The position numbers were made by a program, and so were the translations under genes. The notes below the pieces were generated by a model. That model saw nothing but the letters and a program-made list of their open reading frames with translations, was not told the origin of the DNA and made no database searches. Positions 19,382 to 28,806 of a stretch of 64,000 nt of DNA are shown piece by piece (the first letter of the stretch is position 1; each line of letters begins with the position of its first letter). The DNA comes from Sodalis glossinidius str. 'morsitans' (lineage in GTDB: Bacteria; Pseudomonadota; Gammaproteobacteria; Enterobacterales; Enterobacteriaceae): the NCBI RefSeq assembly GCF_000010085.1, contig NC_007712.1, positions 248,001 to 312,000 of the forward strand, written 5' to 3'.

Positions 19382-19590
19382 GAGCCGGCAAGATGTAGCG
19401 CTGTATCACCTTTCAGATAGTAGCTGTACGCTCCTATCTGTACCCGTTACAGCCCGCGTCAGTGCTTGCCTGAGTCCAATTTGATACAGGGGTACAGCAA
19501 AAACAGCACAACCATCAAAAGCCGCGAGTTGTTCTCATGCTTGCAGTATCGTTAAACAGGACAGGTATCAACCATTGTATAAACATCAAT

Positions 19591-19628
19591 AAAAAAAGGC
19601 GCTTCACCAGAGGATAAAACGCCTTTAA
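19591..19628 (-). terminator. Rho-independent terminator of the dusB-fis operon
   Basis: On the minus strand AAAGGCG and CGCCTTT form the stem 24 bases after the fis stop codon, followed by a T-rich tract (TTTTTTTATT). The region from here back to 19382 holds no other feature I can support. Confidence 0.85.
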
Positions 19629-19651
19629 AACAATTTTTTATATTGAAACTA

Positions 19652-19948
19652 TCAGTTCATGCCGTATTTTTTCAATTTCTTACGCAGGGTGCCGCGGTTG
19701 ATGCCCATCATCTGCGCCGCGCGGGTCTGATTGCCGCGGGTGTATTGCATGACCATGTCCAACAAAGGCTGTTCTACTTCAGCCAGTACCAGCTCATAGA
19801 GGTCGTTGACGTCCTGACCGTTCAGTTGAGCAAAATAGTTCTTCAGTGCTTGCTTTACCGAGTCACGCAGGGGTTTTTGCGTTACCTGATCCTGAGAGTT
19901 AACGGTGGAAACGGTCAGTACGTCAGAATTTACGCGTTGTTCGAACAT
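19652..19948 (-). CDS. fis: Fis nucleoid-associated DNA-binding protein
   Basis: 98 residues, the exact enterobacterial length, starting MFEQRVNSDVLTVSTVNSQD. The N-terminal beta-hairpin region, the dimer core (QALKNYFAQLNGQDVNDLYELV) and the C-terminal helix-turn-helix (NQTRAAQMMGINRGTLRKKL) are essentially unchanged from E. coli. Fis bends DNA, activates rRNA promoters and organises supercoiling. It is the second gene of the dusB-fis operon, 23 bases after the dusB stop. The upstream partner dusB is broken while fis is kept, which shows selection on fis alone. Confidence 0.97.
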   Translation of the reverse strand: MFEQRVNSDVLTVSTVNSQDQVTQKPLRDSVKQALKNYFAQLNGQDVNDLYELVLAEVEQPLLDMVMQYTRGNQTRAAQMMGINRGTLRKKLKKYGMN

Positions 19949-19971
19949 AGTTCTGTCTGCTCTTTTTTCTA

Positions 19972-20892
19972 TTACGCAAGATTTGCAAAGTATGCCTCCA
20001 ACGCCTCCAGCTGTTCGCTGGCATCCTCTATGGCGTTGAATGTGCGCCTAAACTGGTTGTCAGGGGCATGCGCCTGTAAAGACCAGGCCACGTGCTTACG
20101 AGCGATGCAGAATCCCTTGCCTGGACCATAAAAGTCGTGCAATTTCCTAACATGCTCCATCAACAAATGCTTCACCTCGCCTAACGGCAGCGGCAGCAGC
20201 AGTTCCCCCGTATCCAGATAATGCTGGATTTCCCGGAAGATCCAGGGTCTTCCTTGAGCGGCGCGGCCTATCATCAGGGCGTCCGCCCCTGTGTAATCCA
20301 GCACCGCTCTGGCTTTCTGCGGGTCAGTAATGTCTCCATTGGCGATAACCGGAATGGAAACACACTGCTTAACTGCCCGAATACTGTCGTACTCCGCGTT
20401 GCCGTTGAACAGGCAGGCGCGGGTGCGGCCATGAATCGTGATGGCCTGTATACCACAATCTTCGGCCAATTGGGCAATTTGTACACAATTTCGGTGATCC
20501 GGCGCCCATTACCGCGATCAGGATCTGCTTGATGAGATCCGGATATTGCAGTAATGCCGAGCCCGCCAGTTTACGGTTCACTTTCTTGGCTGGGCAACCC
20601 ATGTTGATATCAATCAGCTGCGCGCCGTTCGCCACGTTGATGACGGCGGCGGCGGCCATATCAGCAGGATCGCAACCGGCGATTTTCACCGCCTGGATAC
20701 CGGGTTTATCACTATGTACCATGCGCAAACGCGACTTATCGGTCCGCCACAACTCAGGGTTAGAGGAGAGCATCTCCGAAACCGTCATTCCCGCCCCCAT
20801 TGCGTGACATAAGGCTCTGAACGGGCGATCTGTCCACCGGCCATCGGAGCCGCAATCAGGCAATTAGCGAGCTGGAGGTGTCCAATACGCAT
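19972..20892 (-). pseudogene. dusB: dusB, tRNA-dihydrouridine synthase B, frameshifted with an internal deletion
   Basis: FMN-dependent reductase that makes dihydrouridine in tRNA. The start MRIGHLQLANCLIAAPMAGG at 20892 is recognisable. The frame slips near 20835 (TDRPFRALCHAMGAG continues in another frame). The catalytic region NMGCPAKKVNRKLAGSAL is present at about 20590. Near 20505 roughly 45-50 bases coding the conserved VTLKIRTG strand are missing, with a frameshift, before HRNCVQIAQLAEDCGIQ. The C-terminal domain (GRAAQGRPWIFREI, FRRTFNAIEDA) is intact to 19972. Because transcription and translation of fis run through dusB, the mRNA is still needed even though the enzyme is dead. Confidence 0.93.
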
Positions 20893-20928
20893 GGACAAAA
20901 AGAGAGACCATACTGTGTCCGCAAGGGC

Positions 20929-20961
20929 GCGTATATTACGCATTTTTTTCATCAGATGAAA
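20929..20961 (-). promoter_or_regulatory. Conserved promoter of the dusB-fis operon
   Basis: On the minus strand TTTCAT and TAATAT are spaced by 17 bases (-10 at plus 20933-20938). A GC-rich discriminator and the conserved start-site region (CGCGCCCTTGCGGACACAG) follow, as in the growth-rate- and ppGpp-controlled E. coli fis promoter. The AT-rich block upstream (20970-21100) likely holds Fis/IHF sites; I do not mark individual ones. Confidence 0.8.
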
Positions 20962-21214
20962 GGCCAAACTTTGAACAATTATGTGCCGGCGATCAATGAT
21001 TTCAGTCTTTTTTCCGCAATGATTAATCTTTTCTCAATAAATACATTAAGTTAACAAAAATAGTCCATTTTGTATGATTATCATTTTTTCCTCAGCCCGC
21101 CGATGAGGGTGGGCCGGAAGATGAAGCGGGTCCCGTCGCCGCGTGCACTATTCGCGCCGTGGTGCATTACGTCTTTAACGTTGTGCGCGCTCCCCGCAGC
21201 AGTGCGATTCGTTT

Positions 21215-22096
21215 TCAGCGTCGCGTGCCGGTAATCCGGCACCACTCCTCTTTTTCGGCCACCGGATCGAGGGAGAAGGCTGCGGCATAGGCCTGTGCCA
21301 CGCTTTCGGCCTGGCTGGCCAGGATGCCCGACAGACCCAGATAGCCGCCCGGCAGCGGCAAATCAATGATAAGCGGTGCCAGCTCGCGTAGAGGCCCGGC
21401 AAGGATGTTCGCCACCACCACGTTGGCATGCAGGTCTTGCGGCTGCTGTTGCGGCAGATACAGCGTCAAAAGTTCCGCTACACCGTTACGCTGAGCGTTG
21501 TCGCGGCTGGCCAGAATCGCCTGCGGGTCGATATCAATACCGACAGCGTGCGCAGCGCCCAACTTCAAGGCGGCGATGGCCAGAATGCCGGAACCACAGC
21601 CGAAATCGATAACCGTCTTGCCGCGCAGATCGAGACCGTCCAGCCATTGCAGGCATAGCGCGGTGGTCGGGTGCGTGCCGGTACCGAAAGCCAGGCCAGG
21701 ATCGAGCATCACATTCACCGCCTGTGGGTCCGGCACCGGGCGCCAGCTGGGGCAAATCCACAGCCGTTCGCCGAAGCGCATGGGATGAAAATTGTCCATC
21801 CATTCCCGCTCCCAGTCTTTATCCTCTAGCTGCTCGATTTTGTAAGTGAAATCGGCGCCAAGCAGCGGATGGGTCTTTAGTACGTCCAAAACCGTCGCTA
21901 TATCAGTTGCGGCGTCATACAGGCCGATGACATCGGTATCGCCCCACAGGCGCGTCTCGCCCGGTAGAGGCTCATATACGGGGACATCGTGGGTATCTTG
22001 AAAGGTCACCGACACCGCCCCGCTTTCCGTCAGCGCGTCGCTTAGGGTATCCGCCTGTTGGCCGGTGGTGGTGATTTTGAGTTGTATCCAAGGCAT
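21215..22096 (-). CDS. prmA: PrmA, ribosomal protein L11 methyltransferase
   Basis: 293 residues from MPWIQLKITTTGQQAD at 22096, the same length as E. coli PrmA. The N-terminal substrate-recognition domain is followed by a class I SAM-binding fold: DPGLAFGTGTHPTT, VIDFGCGSGILAIAALKLG (motif I, near residue 160), and DIDPQA. The VVANILAGPL catalytic loop also matches. It trimethylates ribosomal protein L11. Lies downstream of panF, as in E. coli; panF is dead, prmA is intact. An upstream in-frame start at 22306 would run into panF and is not credible. Confidence 0.96.
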   Translation of the reverse strand: MPWIQLKITTTGQQADTLSDALTESGAVSVTFQDTHDVPVYEPLPGETRLWGDTDVIGLYDAATDIATVLDVLKTHPLLGADFTYKIEQLEDKDWEREWMDNFHPMRFGERLWICPSWRPVPDPQAVNVMLDPGLAFGTGTHPTTALCLQWLDGLDLRGKTVIDFGCGSGILAIAALKLGAAHAVGIDIDPQAILASRDNAQRNGVAELLTLYLPQQQPQDLHANVVVANILAGPLRELAPLIIDLPLPGGYLGLSGILASQAESVAQAYAAAFSLDPVAEKEEWCRITGTRR

Positions 22097-22116
22097 AGCG
22101 GTTCTCATTATTACGG

Positions 22117-23082
22117 TTAAACGGCGGCAGCGGCGGGGCGCTCGAAGCGGTTGCCCGCCAGAAACGCCGCCAGCAGGCTCAGTGCCAGCGCCAATACGAT
22201 CGGGTGAAAGCCGCCCAGTTGCAGATGGAAACCGGCCAACGCGGCATAGCTTCCCCCGCCGATTATCATGCTGCTTATGGCGCTGGCGGCGTTGGCCCAT
22301 TCCCAATAAAGCCCCAGTACCAGCGGCCAGAGGAATACCGCTTCCATTCCGCCGAACGCCAGCAAGTTTAGCCAGTTAATCATTTCCGGTGGACGCCAGG
22401 CGGCCAGCAACAGCAGCAGGCCCAATACCAAGGTGACCAATCTCGATATGCGCTTCAGGCGGCGTGCACTACCGCCACCAGCAGGATGGTGGTGCCCAAG
22501 AGCATGACCAGCCCTTGAAAGGCGTCATTGAGCACGCTGGCGCGAAAGCCGCCGAAGGCGGTATAGAGCGCGATGCTGATGCCGAAAATCAGCAGGCCGG
22601 TATCGTAGGGGATGCCGGCAGCGGTTTCCAGCAGGCGGGCGCCGCCGACAAATTGTACCGTCATGGCGCCGATAAACGCCACCAGCAGACTGATGCTGGC
22701 AAGCCATACCAGCAGCGGCTACCAAAACGGGCCAACAGCATATCGTTAAGGGTGACCTTGTTATAACTCCTGGCAAGAATGGCGAATTTTTTGCCCAAGA
22801 CGCCCAGAGATAACCACACCGCCGGCAATTGAATAATCGATAACAGCACCCAGCCGAGACCGTATTTATAGGCGGCGCCCGGCCCGCCGATGAAAGAGTT
22901 GGCGCTGATATAGGTGGCGGTAATGGTCATCGCCAGAACAAAACCGCCCATTGAACGGTTGCCGAGAAAGTATTCCTGTAGAAAATTGCCCTGTGCGCGC
23001 TGACGGAAGGCATACAACGAGAGCAGGAACACCAGCGCCAGGTAAGGTAGGCTACAAGCGGCACTATCACGTCACTGCGCAT
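22117..23082 (-). pseudogene. panF: panF, sodium/pantothenate symporter, large internal deletion and frameshifts
   Basis: Sodium:solute symporter family, inner membrane. Begins MRSDVIVPLVAYLT at 23082. A frameshift near 23040 precedes LLSLYAFRQRAQGNFLQEY and the block ATYISANSFIGGPGAAYKYG. A second slip lies near 22715, followed by AMTVQFVGGARLLETAAGIPYD. After VVHAA (about 22455) some 200 residues are missing and the sequence resumes with LKRISRLVTLVLG to the natural C-terminus at 22117. About 320 of about 485 codons remain. Pantothenate uptake by this route is lost. Confidence 0.93.
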
Positions 23083-23314
23083 CGCTGTCCTCCAGCGAAA
23101 TATCGCGATAGATTATCCGCACCATCAGTCAGCACAGGCCGATAAACAGCAACGGCACCCACAGACAGGCCATCTCGAACCAGTGAGGCAGGCCAGTGAT
23201 ACCTGGGCCATTATCCGGCAGGTAAGCCGCCAAAATCCAGGCTGCCAGATAGGCCAGGGTCAGGCCGAAGGCCCATCGCGCTTCACGATGAGCCTGAAGG
23301 AATCGTTTATCCAT
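23072..23314 (-). pseudogene. yhdT: yhdT, small membrane protein, single nonsense codon
   Basis: 80 codons, the same as E. coli YhdT, from MDKRFLQAHREARWAFGLTL at 23314 to DISLEDSDAQ and TGA at 23072. Two predicted helices are visible (FGLTLAYLAAWILAAYL; WVPLLFIGLC). The codon after GLC is TGA (23129-23131) where Trp is expected. One G-to-A change therefore makes it a pseudogene, truncating about 19 residues. It overlaps the panF start by 11 bases, showing the ancestral accBC-yhdT-panF-prmA arrangement. Function is unknown in the family. Confidence 0.85.
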
Positions 23315-23408
23315 AATGATCTTCGCCGTAAAAAAGTTAACGCTTGCCGCAAAACGCACGCGTTTACGGCACGTGGACGCTTTGCCGGGCGTTCATCGCC
23401 GTTATAGC

Positions 23409-23436
23409 AAAAGGCCGGTGTTTAACCGGCCTTGAC
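23409..23436 (-). terminator. Rho-independent terminator downstream of accC
   Basis: On the minus strand AAGGCCGGTTAAACACCGGCCTT folds into a tight stem followed by TTTT, about 40 bases after the accC stop. It would end the aroQ-accB-accC transcript. Confidence 0.88.
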
Positions 23437-23473
23437 GTATCGTGCGCAAGCGTAAGGGCTATTGCCCTGGCGC

Positions 23474-24823
23474 TTAGGTTTCCTGCAGCCCGAGCTTCTT
23501 CTCCAGATAATGGATGTTGGTTCCACCCTGCTGGAAATGCTCGTCGTTCATAATCTTCAACTGAAGATCGATATTGGTTTTGATGCCGTCGATAATCAGC
23601 TCCGCCAGCGCATTTTTCATGCGGGCGATAGCCACGTCCCGAGTTTCACCAAAGCAGATAAGCTTGCCTATCATCGAGTCGTAATAAGGCGGTACTGAGT
23701 AACCGGCATAAATATGCGATTCCCAACGTACGCCCAAGCCGCCCGGCGCGTGGAAGCGGGTGATTTTGCCCGGACTCGGCAGGAAGCTTGTGGGATCCTC
23801 TGCATTGATACGGCACTCCACCGCGTGACCGGATACTTTCACCTCGTCCTGCTTCAACGAGAGAGGCTGTCCAGCGGCGATGCGCAACTGCTCCTTGATA
23901 AGATCCACCCCGGTGATCATCTCGGTAACCGGATGTTCTACCTGAATACGGGTATTCATCTCGATAAAGAAAAATTCACCGTTCTCGTAGAGGAATTCAA
24001 AAGTACCGGCGCCGCGATAGCCGATTTCCACGCAGGCTTTGGCGCAGCGCTCGCCGATAAAATGGCGCAGTTCCTCGGTGATGGTCGGGGCCGGCGCTTC
24101 TTCTACCACTTTCTGGTGACGGCGCTGCATGGAGCAGTCGCGTTCAGCGAGATAAAGCGCATTGCCCTGACCGTCCGCCAGCACCTGGATCTCGATATGG
24201 CGCGGATTCTCCAGGTACTTCTCCATGTAGACCATATCGTTATTGAACGCGGCCTTCGCTTCGGCGCGGGTCATACGGATTGAGGCTTCCAGCTCTTTGT
24301 TGCTGCGCACCACGCGCATCCCGCGCCCGCCGCCGCCGCCGGAAGCCTTGATGATTACCGGATAGCCGATGCGGTTAGCGATGGCGCGGTTTTTATCCAT
24401 ATCCTCCCCGACCGGTCCGTCAGAACCGGGGACGCAGGGGACGTCGGCTTTTTTCATCGCGTTGATGGCGGAAACTTTATCACCCATCAGCCTAATGGTT
24501 TCCGCGTGCGGGCCGATAAAGATAAAGCCAGAACGTTCCACCTGCTCGGCGAAATCGGCGTTCTCGGACAGAAAACCGTAACCCGGGTGGATAGCCACCG
24601 AGCCGGTAATTTCTGCCGCAGAGATAATTGCAGGGATATTGAGGTAACTTTTTACCGAAGGCGGTGGGCCGATGCAGATAGTCTCATCGGCCAGCAGCAC
24701 ATGTTTCAGGTCACGGTCGGCGGTGGAGTGTACCGCCACGGTTTTGATACCCAGTTCTTTGCACGCGCGCAGAATACGCAATGCAATTTCACCGCGGTTT
24801 GCGATGACGATTTTATCTAGCAT
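23474..24823 (-). CDS. accC: AccC, biotin carboxylase subunit of acetyl-CoA carboxylase
   Basis: 449 residues, the standard length. It carboxylates biotin on AccB with ATP and bicarbonate, the first step of malonyl-CoA synthesis. Visible are the N-terminal pre-ATP-grasp start MLDKIVIANRGEIALRILRA and the Gly-rich ATP lid KASGGGGGRGMRVV (about residues 159-172). The catalytic block FFIEMNTRIQVEHPVTE and the C-terminal EFLYENGEF/CRINAEDP region follow. No break. It lies 11 bases downstream of accB in the same operon. Fatty-acid synthesis is therefore retained while neighbours decay. Confidence 0.97.
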   Translation of the reverse strand: MLDKIVIANRGEIALRILRACKELGIKTVAVHSTADRDLKHVLLADETICIGPPPSVKSYLNIPAIISAAEITGSVAIHPGYGFLSENADFAEQVERSGFIFIGPHAETIRLMGDKVSAINAMKKADVPCVPGSDGPVGEDMDKNRAIANRIGYPVIIKASGGGGGRGMRVVRSNKELEASIRMTRAEAKAAFNNDMVYMEKYLENPRHIEIQVLADGQGNALYLAERDCSMQRRHQKVVEEAPAPTITEELRHFIGERCAKACVEIGYRGAGTFEFLYENGEFFFIEMNTRIQVEHPVTEMITGVDLIKEQLRIAAGQPLSLKQDEVKVSGHAVECRINAEDPTSFLPSPGKITRFHAPGGLGVRWESHIYAGYSVPPYYDSMIGKLICFGETRDVAIARMKNALAELIIDGIKTNIDLQLKIMNDEHFQQGGTNIHYLEKKLGLQET

Positions 24824-24834
24824 TTGGCGCCTCG

Positions 24835-25269
24835 TTATTCGATGACGACCAGCGGCTCGTCGAATTCAACCGGTTGACCGTTGTCCAGCAGGATAGCTTT
24901 CACCACGCCGGCTTTGTCCGATTCAATCTGGTTCATCATTTTCATCGCTTCAACGATACAAAGGGTGTCGCCAACGTTGACCTTCTGACCGACCTCGACG
25001 AAAGGTTTCGCATCCGGGCTAGGGGTGCTGTAGAACGTCCCCACCATCGGCGAGCGCACCATGTGACCGCTCATGGTCGCGGGCACGGCGGCCGGGGCCG
25101 CGGACTGTTGCTGCACCGCAGGGATATAAGCCTGTTGCATCATCGGATAGGCCGGTTGAGCCGTAGCACGACTGATACGAACCGATTCTTCACCTTCAGA
25201 AATTTCCAGCTCGGAAATGCCGGATTCTTCAACCAGTTCAATCAGTTTCTTGATCTTACGAATATCCAT
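24835..25269 (-). CDS. accB: AccB, biotin carboxyl carrier protein of acetyl-CoA carboxylase
   Basis: 144 residues. N-terminal dimer segment MDIRKIKKLIELVEESGISE, an Ala/Pro/Gln-rich linker (about residues 40-66), then the biotinyl domain with the EAMKMMNQ signature; the biotinylated Lys is residue 110. The linker is about 12 residues shorter than in E. coli (156 aa), which is normal variation for this flexible region. It lies between aroQ and accC. In E. coli AccB represses its own operon; no operator can be defined here. Confidence 0.96.
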   Translation of the reverse strand: MDIRKIKKLIELVEESGISELEISEGEESVRISRATAQPAYPMMQQAYIPAVQQQSAAPAAVPATMSGHMVRSPMVGTFYSTPSPDAKPFVEVGQKVNVGDTLCIVEAMKMMNQIESDKAGVVKAILLDNGQPVEFDEPLVVIE

Positions 25270-25290
25270 GAGTGGGGTTCCATACTCTAA

Positions 25291-25743
25291 TTAATTGGAT
25301 GTGGACAGGCGTTTGACCGCCGTCTGTAAAGCAAAGTGATACCCATCGGCGCCGAGGCCGCATATAACGCCAATCGCAATATCGGACAGATAGGAGTGAT
25401 GACGGAAAGGTTCCCGCGCATGGACATTGGAGAGGTGAATCTCAATGAACGGGATGTTTACCGCTAACAGCGCATCGCGCAGGGCGACGCTGGTATGGGT
25501 AAACGCCGCGGGGTTGATAACGATAAAATCGGTATTGCCCCGGGCCTGATGGATACGGTCGATCAGCGCATGCTCCGCATTGGATTGAAAATGGCTGAAT
25601 TCTGCCCCCAAGCTGCCGGCCAGCGCGCTCAGGTCCGCGGTAATGTCGGCAAGCGTGGTATGACCATACTTGTCCGGTTCGCGGGTGCCGAGCAAATTCA
25701 GGTTCGGCCCATTGAGAAGCAAAATGTGGAACTTATCGGCCAT
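25291..25743 (-). CDS. aroQ: AroQ, type II 3-dehydroquinate dehydratase
   Basis: 150 residues from MADKFHILLLNGPNLNLLG. The start at 25743 is chosen over the longer frame at 25764 because the family begins at this point. Active-site Tyr26 lies in REPDKYGH. NPAAFTHTSVALRDAL and IEIHLSNVHAREPFRHHS carry the substrate-binding Asn and catalytic His. A soluble dodecameric enzyme of the shikimate pathway (dehydroquinate to dehydroshikimate). Placement just upstream of accB matches Yersinia and Serratia rather than E. coli, which uses type I AroD. Confidence 0.95.
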   Translation of the reverse strand: MADKFHILLLNGPNLNLLGTREPDKYGHTTLADITADLSALAGSLGAEFSHFQSNAEHALIDRIHQARGNTDFIVINPAAFTHTSVALRDALLAVNIPFIEIHLSNVHAREPFRHHSYLSDIAIGVICGLGADGYHFALQTAVKRLSTSN

Positions 25744-25861
25744 TGTGCGGCGATCTCCCTTCAATTTACGTTACCACGTAGAAAATAACCAACGGTAAAC
25801 GATTTGTCATCTTTTTGCTGACATTTCGGTGCTGATTTGCCATCGGGGTCAGGCATTATAA

Positions 25862-26407
<546 letters not shown>

Positions 26408-26546
26408 GCGGACTCCAGCGGAAAAATTTTAGTGCCGGTTTCAGTATGACGTATAAATTGCGTTTTTATTCGCTGACGGAAACGGCTATTTTTAATGCAG
26501 CCCGTGAACGAATACCGGTAACCTTCTTTTGTTATGGAGTTCAGGG

Positions 26547-28493
26547 ATGCGACTCAACGTCCGACTCTCGGCCATGACGGCCATGTTTTGTGCACTGGTG
26601 ACGCTGCTGATGCTGGCGGGCAGCGCATTGAGTTATTTCAGGTTACACCAGCAACGCCTGGACAGGCAGTTGACGGCAATGGCCGACAGTTTTGATCGCC
26701 TGATGTTGACCGAGCCGCTGTCTTCCATGACGCCCTGGCTGCCACTGGCGATGGATAGCGCCGGTATCACCCAACTGACGCTGCAACGCCAAGGGGAAAC
26801 GGTTTACCGCCTGGCGCTGCCGCCAGGCAACGGGCGCGGCGACCCGTTATCCGACACCCAGCGGCAGCGGGAATTGCCCTTGCCGCGCCATCCTGATTAC
26901 CGGTTGGTTATCTCCTACACCGACACGCTGGCCAGCGATGTACATTCCCTGCGCGCAACCGCGCCGGTCAGCGTGGCGCTGGGGTTAATCATCGTGTTTT
27001 TGTTCCTCGCTCTGCGCTGGCTGCGACGGCAAATACAGCCGCAAGAGTCGCTGGAAACACGCGCCAGACGCATTATCTACGGCGAGCGGGACAACGTAGG
27101 TGAACAGCCGGATGAAATGCCCACTCTGACCGGCAGTGCGATTGATCGGCTGCTGCGCGATTTGGCGCAGGCGCGCGAGCAGCGTAGTCGGGTCGATATC
27201 TTAATCCGTGCTTTCGCCGCCCAGGACGCGCGTACCGGTTTGACCAACCGGCTGTCGTTCGAGAGCCAACTGGCGCTGCAGCTTGAGGATAATCAGGATG
27301 TCGGCGCCCACGGCGTGGTGCTGTTGATTATGCGACCGGACCCGGAGCGGCTGGTGGAGCGGCTGGGGCCGACCCATGCCGCGGCGATTGACGGCGCCCT
27401 GATCAATCTAGTGTCGGTATCACTCAAACGCTATCCGGACGCGTTGCTGGCGCACTATTTCCGCGACGATCTGGCGGTTCTGCTACCGCATCGCTCGTTA
27501 AAAGAGGCGGAATCGCTGACCCAACAACTGCTGGGCGCGCTGGCCATCCTACCGGATATACCCGCCACCTGTCGCGATGATCTGCTGCATATCGGCGTAA
27601 GCGCCTACCGCCCCGGCCAGACGGCGGTGGAGGTGATGGAGAGCGCCGAACATGCCGCCCGTGAGGCAGGACTGCAGGGGGGCAACGGCTGGTCGGTCTA
27701 CGATAACCGCGTGCCGCAGCAGGCGCGGGGTAATGTCAAATGGCGCACCCTGCTGGAGAACACGCTGGCCGGCGGTGGCCCGCAATTGCTCATCCGTCCC
27801 GCTTTCGGCCGTGACGGCGCGCTCGATCATTACGTGGTTATCAATCGTATCCATGATGGCGGAGATACCTTGACGGCCGCTGAATTCCTGCCGGTAATGC
27901 GTCAACTTGGCCTGGTGCAGCGTTATGAACGCCAGCAACTATTACGCCTGATCGCGCTGTTGTCCCAATTGCCCGGTGTAGTGTTATCTATCGCGGTAAG
28001 TGTAGACTCACTCTTACAGCGCGATTTCCGCCGCTGGTTGCGCGATACCCTTATGCAGTGCGGTAAATTGATGCGTAGCCAAATTATGTTTGAACTTGTT
28101 GAGGCTGATCTCTGTCAACACTTGGAGCCGTTACGTCCGGCGCTGCGCCTGTTGGCCGGACTCGGTTGCCTGCTAACGGTCAACCGGGCGGGGATGACCC
28201 TGGTCAGTACCGGTTATATCAGTCTGGTACCGATTTCGGTCATCAAACTGCATCCCGGTTTGGTGCGCGATATCGACCAGCGTCAGGAGAATCAGCTGTT
28301 CGTGCAAAGTTTGCCGGAAGCTTGCCTGGGCACCCGGACGCGGGTTTTTGCGACCGGCGTGCGCAGCGTGCGCGAGTGGCAAACCTTGCTGGATAATGCC
28401 GTGGCGGGGGGCGAGGGGGATTTTTTCGCACCGATCGCGCCGTTAGGAGAGTTGCTAAAAAAATATTCACGATTTGATCCGAGATTAGTATAA
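26547..28493 (+). CDS. csrD: CsrD, regulator of CsrB/CsrC small-RNA turnover
   Basis: 648 residues from MRLNVRLSAMTAMF; the ATG at 26547 follows GGAGTTCAGGG. It has two membrane helices (about residues 10-30 and 140-160) flanking a periplasmic domain. A degenerate GGDEF domain (YFRDDLAVLLPH where GGDEF would be) and a degenerate EAL domain (FELVEADL) follow. Like E. coli CsrD (646 aa) it lacks cyclic-di-GMP catalytic motifs and acts with RNase E to degrade CsrB/CsrC. The frame is complete. Retention of this Csr-pathway gene beside the dead msrP suggests the Csr circuit still matters. Confidence 0.93.
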   Translation: MRLNVRLSAMTAMFCALVTLLMLAGSALSYFRLHQQRLDRQLTAMADSFDRLMLTEPLSSMTPWLPLAMDSAGITQLTLQRQGETVYRLALPPGNGRGDPLSDTQRQRELPLPRHPDYRLVISYTDTLASDVHSLRATAPVSVALGLIIVFLFLALRWLRRQIQPQESLETRARRIIYGERDNVGEQPDEMPTLTGSAIDRLLRDLAQAREQRSRVDILIRAFAAQDARTGLTNRLSFESQLALQLEDNQDVGAHGVVLLIMRPDPERLVERLGPTHAAAIDGALINLVSVSLKRYPDALLAHYFRDDLAVLLPHRSLKEAESLTQQLLGALAILPDIPATCRDDLLHIGVSAYRPGQTAVEVMESAEHAAREAGLQGGNGWSVYDNRVPQQARGNVKWRTLLENTLAGGGPQLLIRPAFGRDGALDHYVVINRIHDGGDTLTAAEFLPVMRQLGLVQRYERQQLLRLIALLSQLPGVVLSIAVSVDSLLQRDFRRWLRDTLMQCGKLMRSQIMFELVEADLCQHLEPLRPALRLLAGLGCLLTVNRAGMTLVSTGYISLVPISVIKLHPGLVRDIDQRQENQLFVQSLPEACLGTRTRVFATGVRSVREWQTLLDNAVAGGEGDFFAPIAPLGELLKKYSRFDPRLV

Positions 28494-28806
28494 AGGTCCG
28501 TGCAAAATTAACGTACAATACGCCTCAACAGCCTCACACGTTAGTGGGCGCTCACAATGCACGAATAAAGGAATTTACCAGATTCTGACCCTTATATTCG
28601 TCATATTGAACGTCAGAAAAAGTGATAATCTCGCACTTCGCCTGGCTAATAATCTGCAGAGGAAATTTCTTCGGTAAGTGTGAATGTTAACGGGGACGTA
28701 TTTTTCATAGAAGTCGCGCGTTTTTACGCCTTGTCGCTGCTTCTCGTGGTTGGTAAAGTAGGCGGATTTAATTTTTCGCTCCAGCTTGCAGGATTATCCT
28801 TCAGTT
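28494..28806 (+). promoter_or_regulatory. Intergenic region upstream of mreB
   Basis: About 310 bases with no credible frame between csrD and mreB. The length and the AT-rich part (28560-28700) match the promoter/leader region that drives mreBCD in enterobacteria. I could not assign a specific promoter hexamer pair. Confidence 0.4.
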
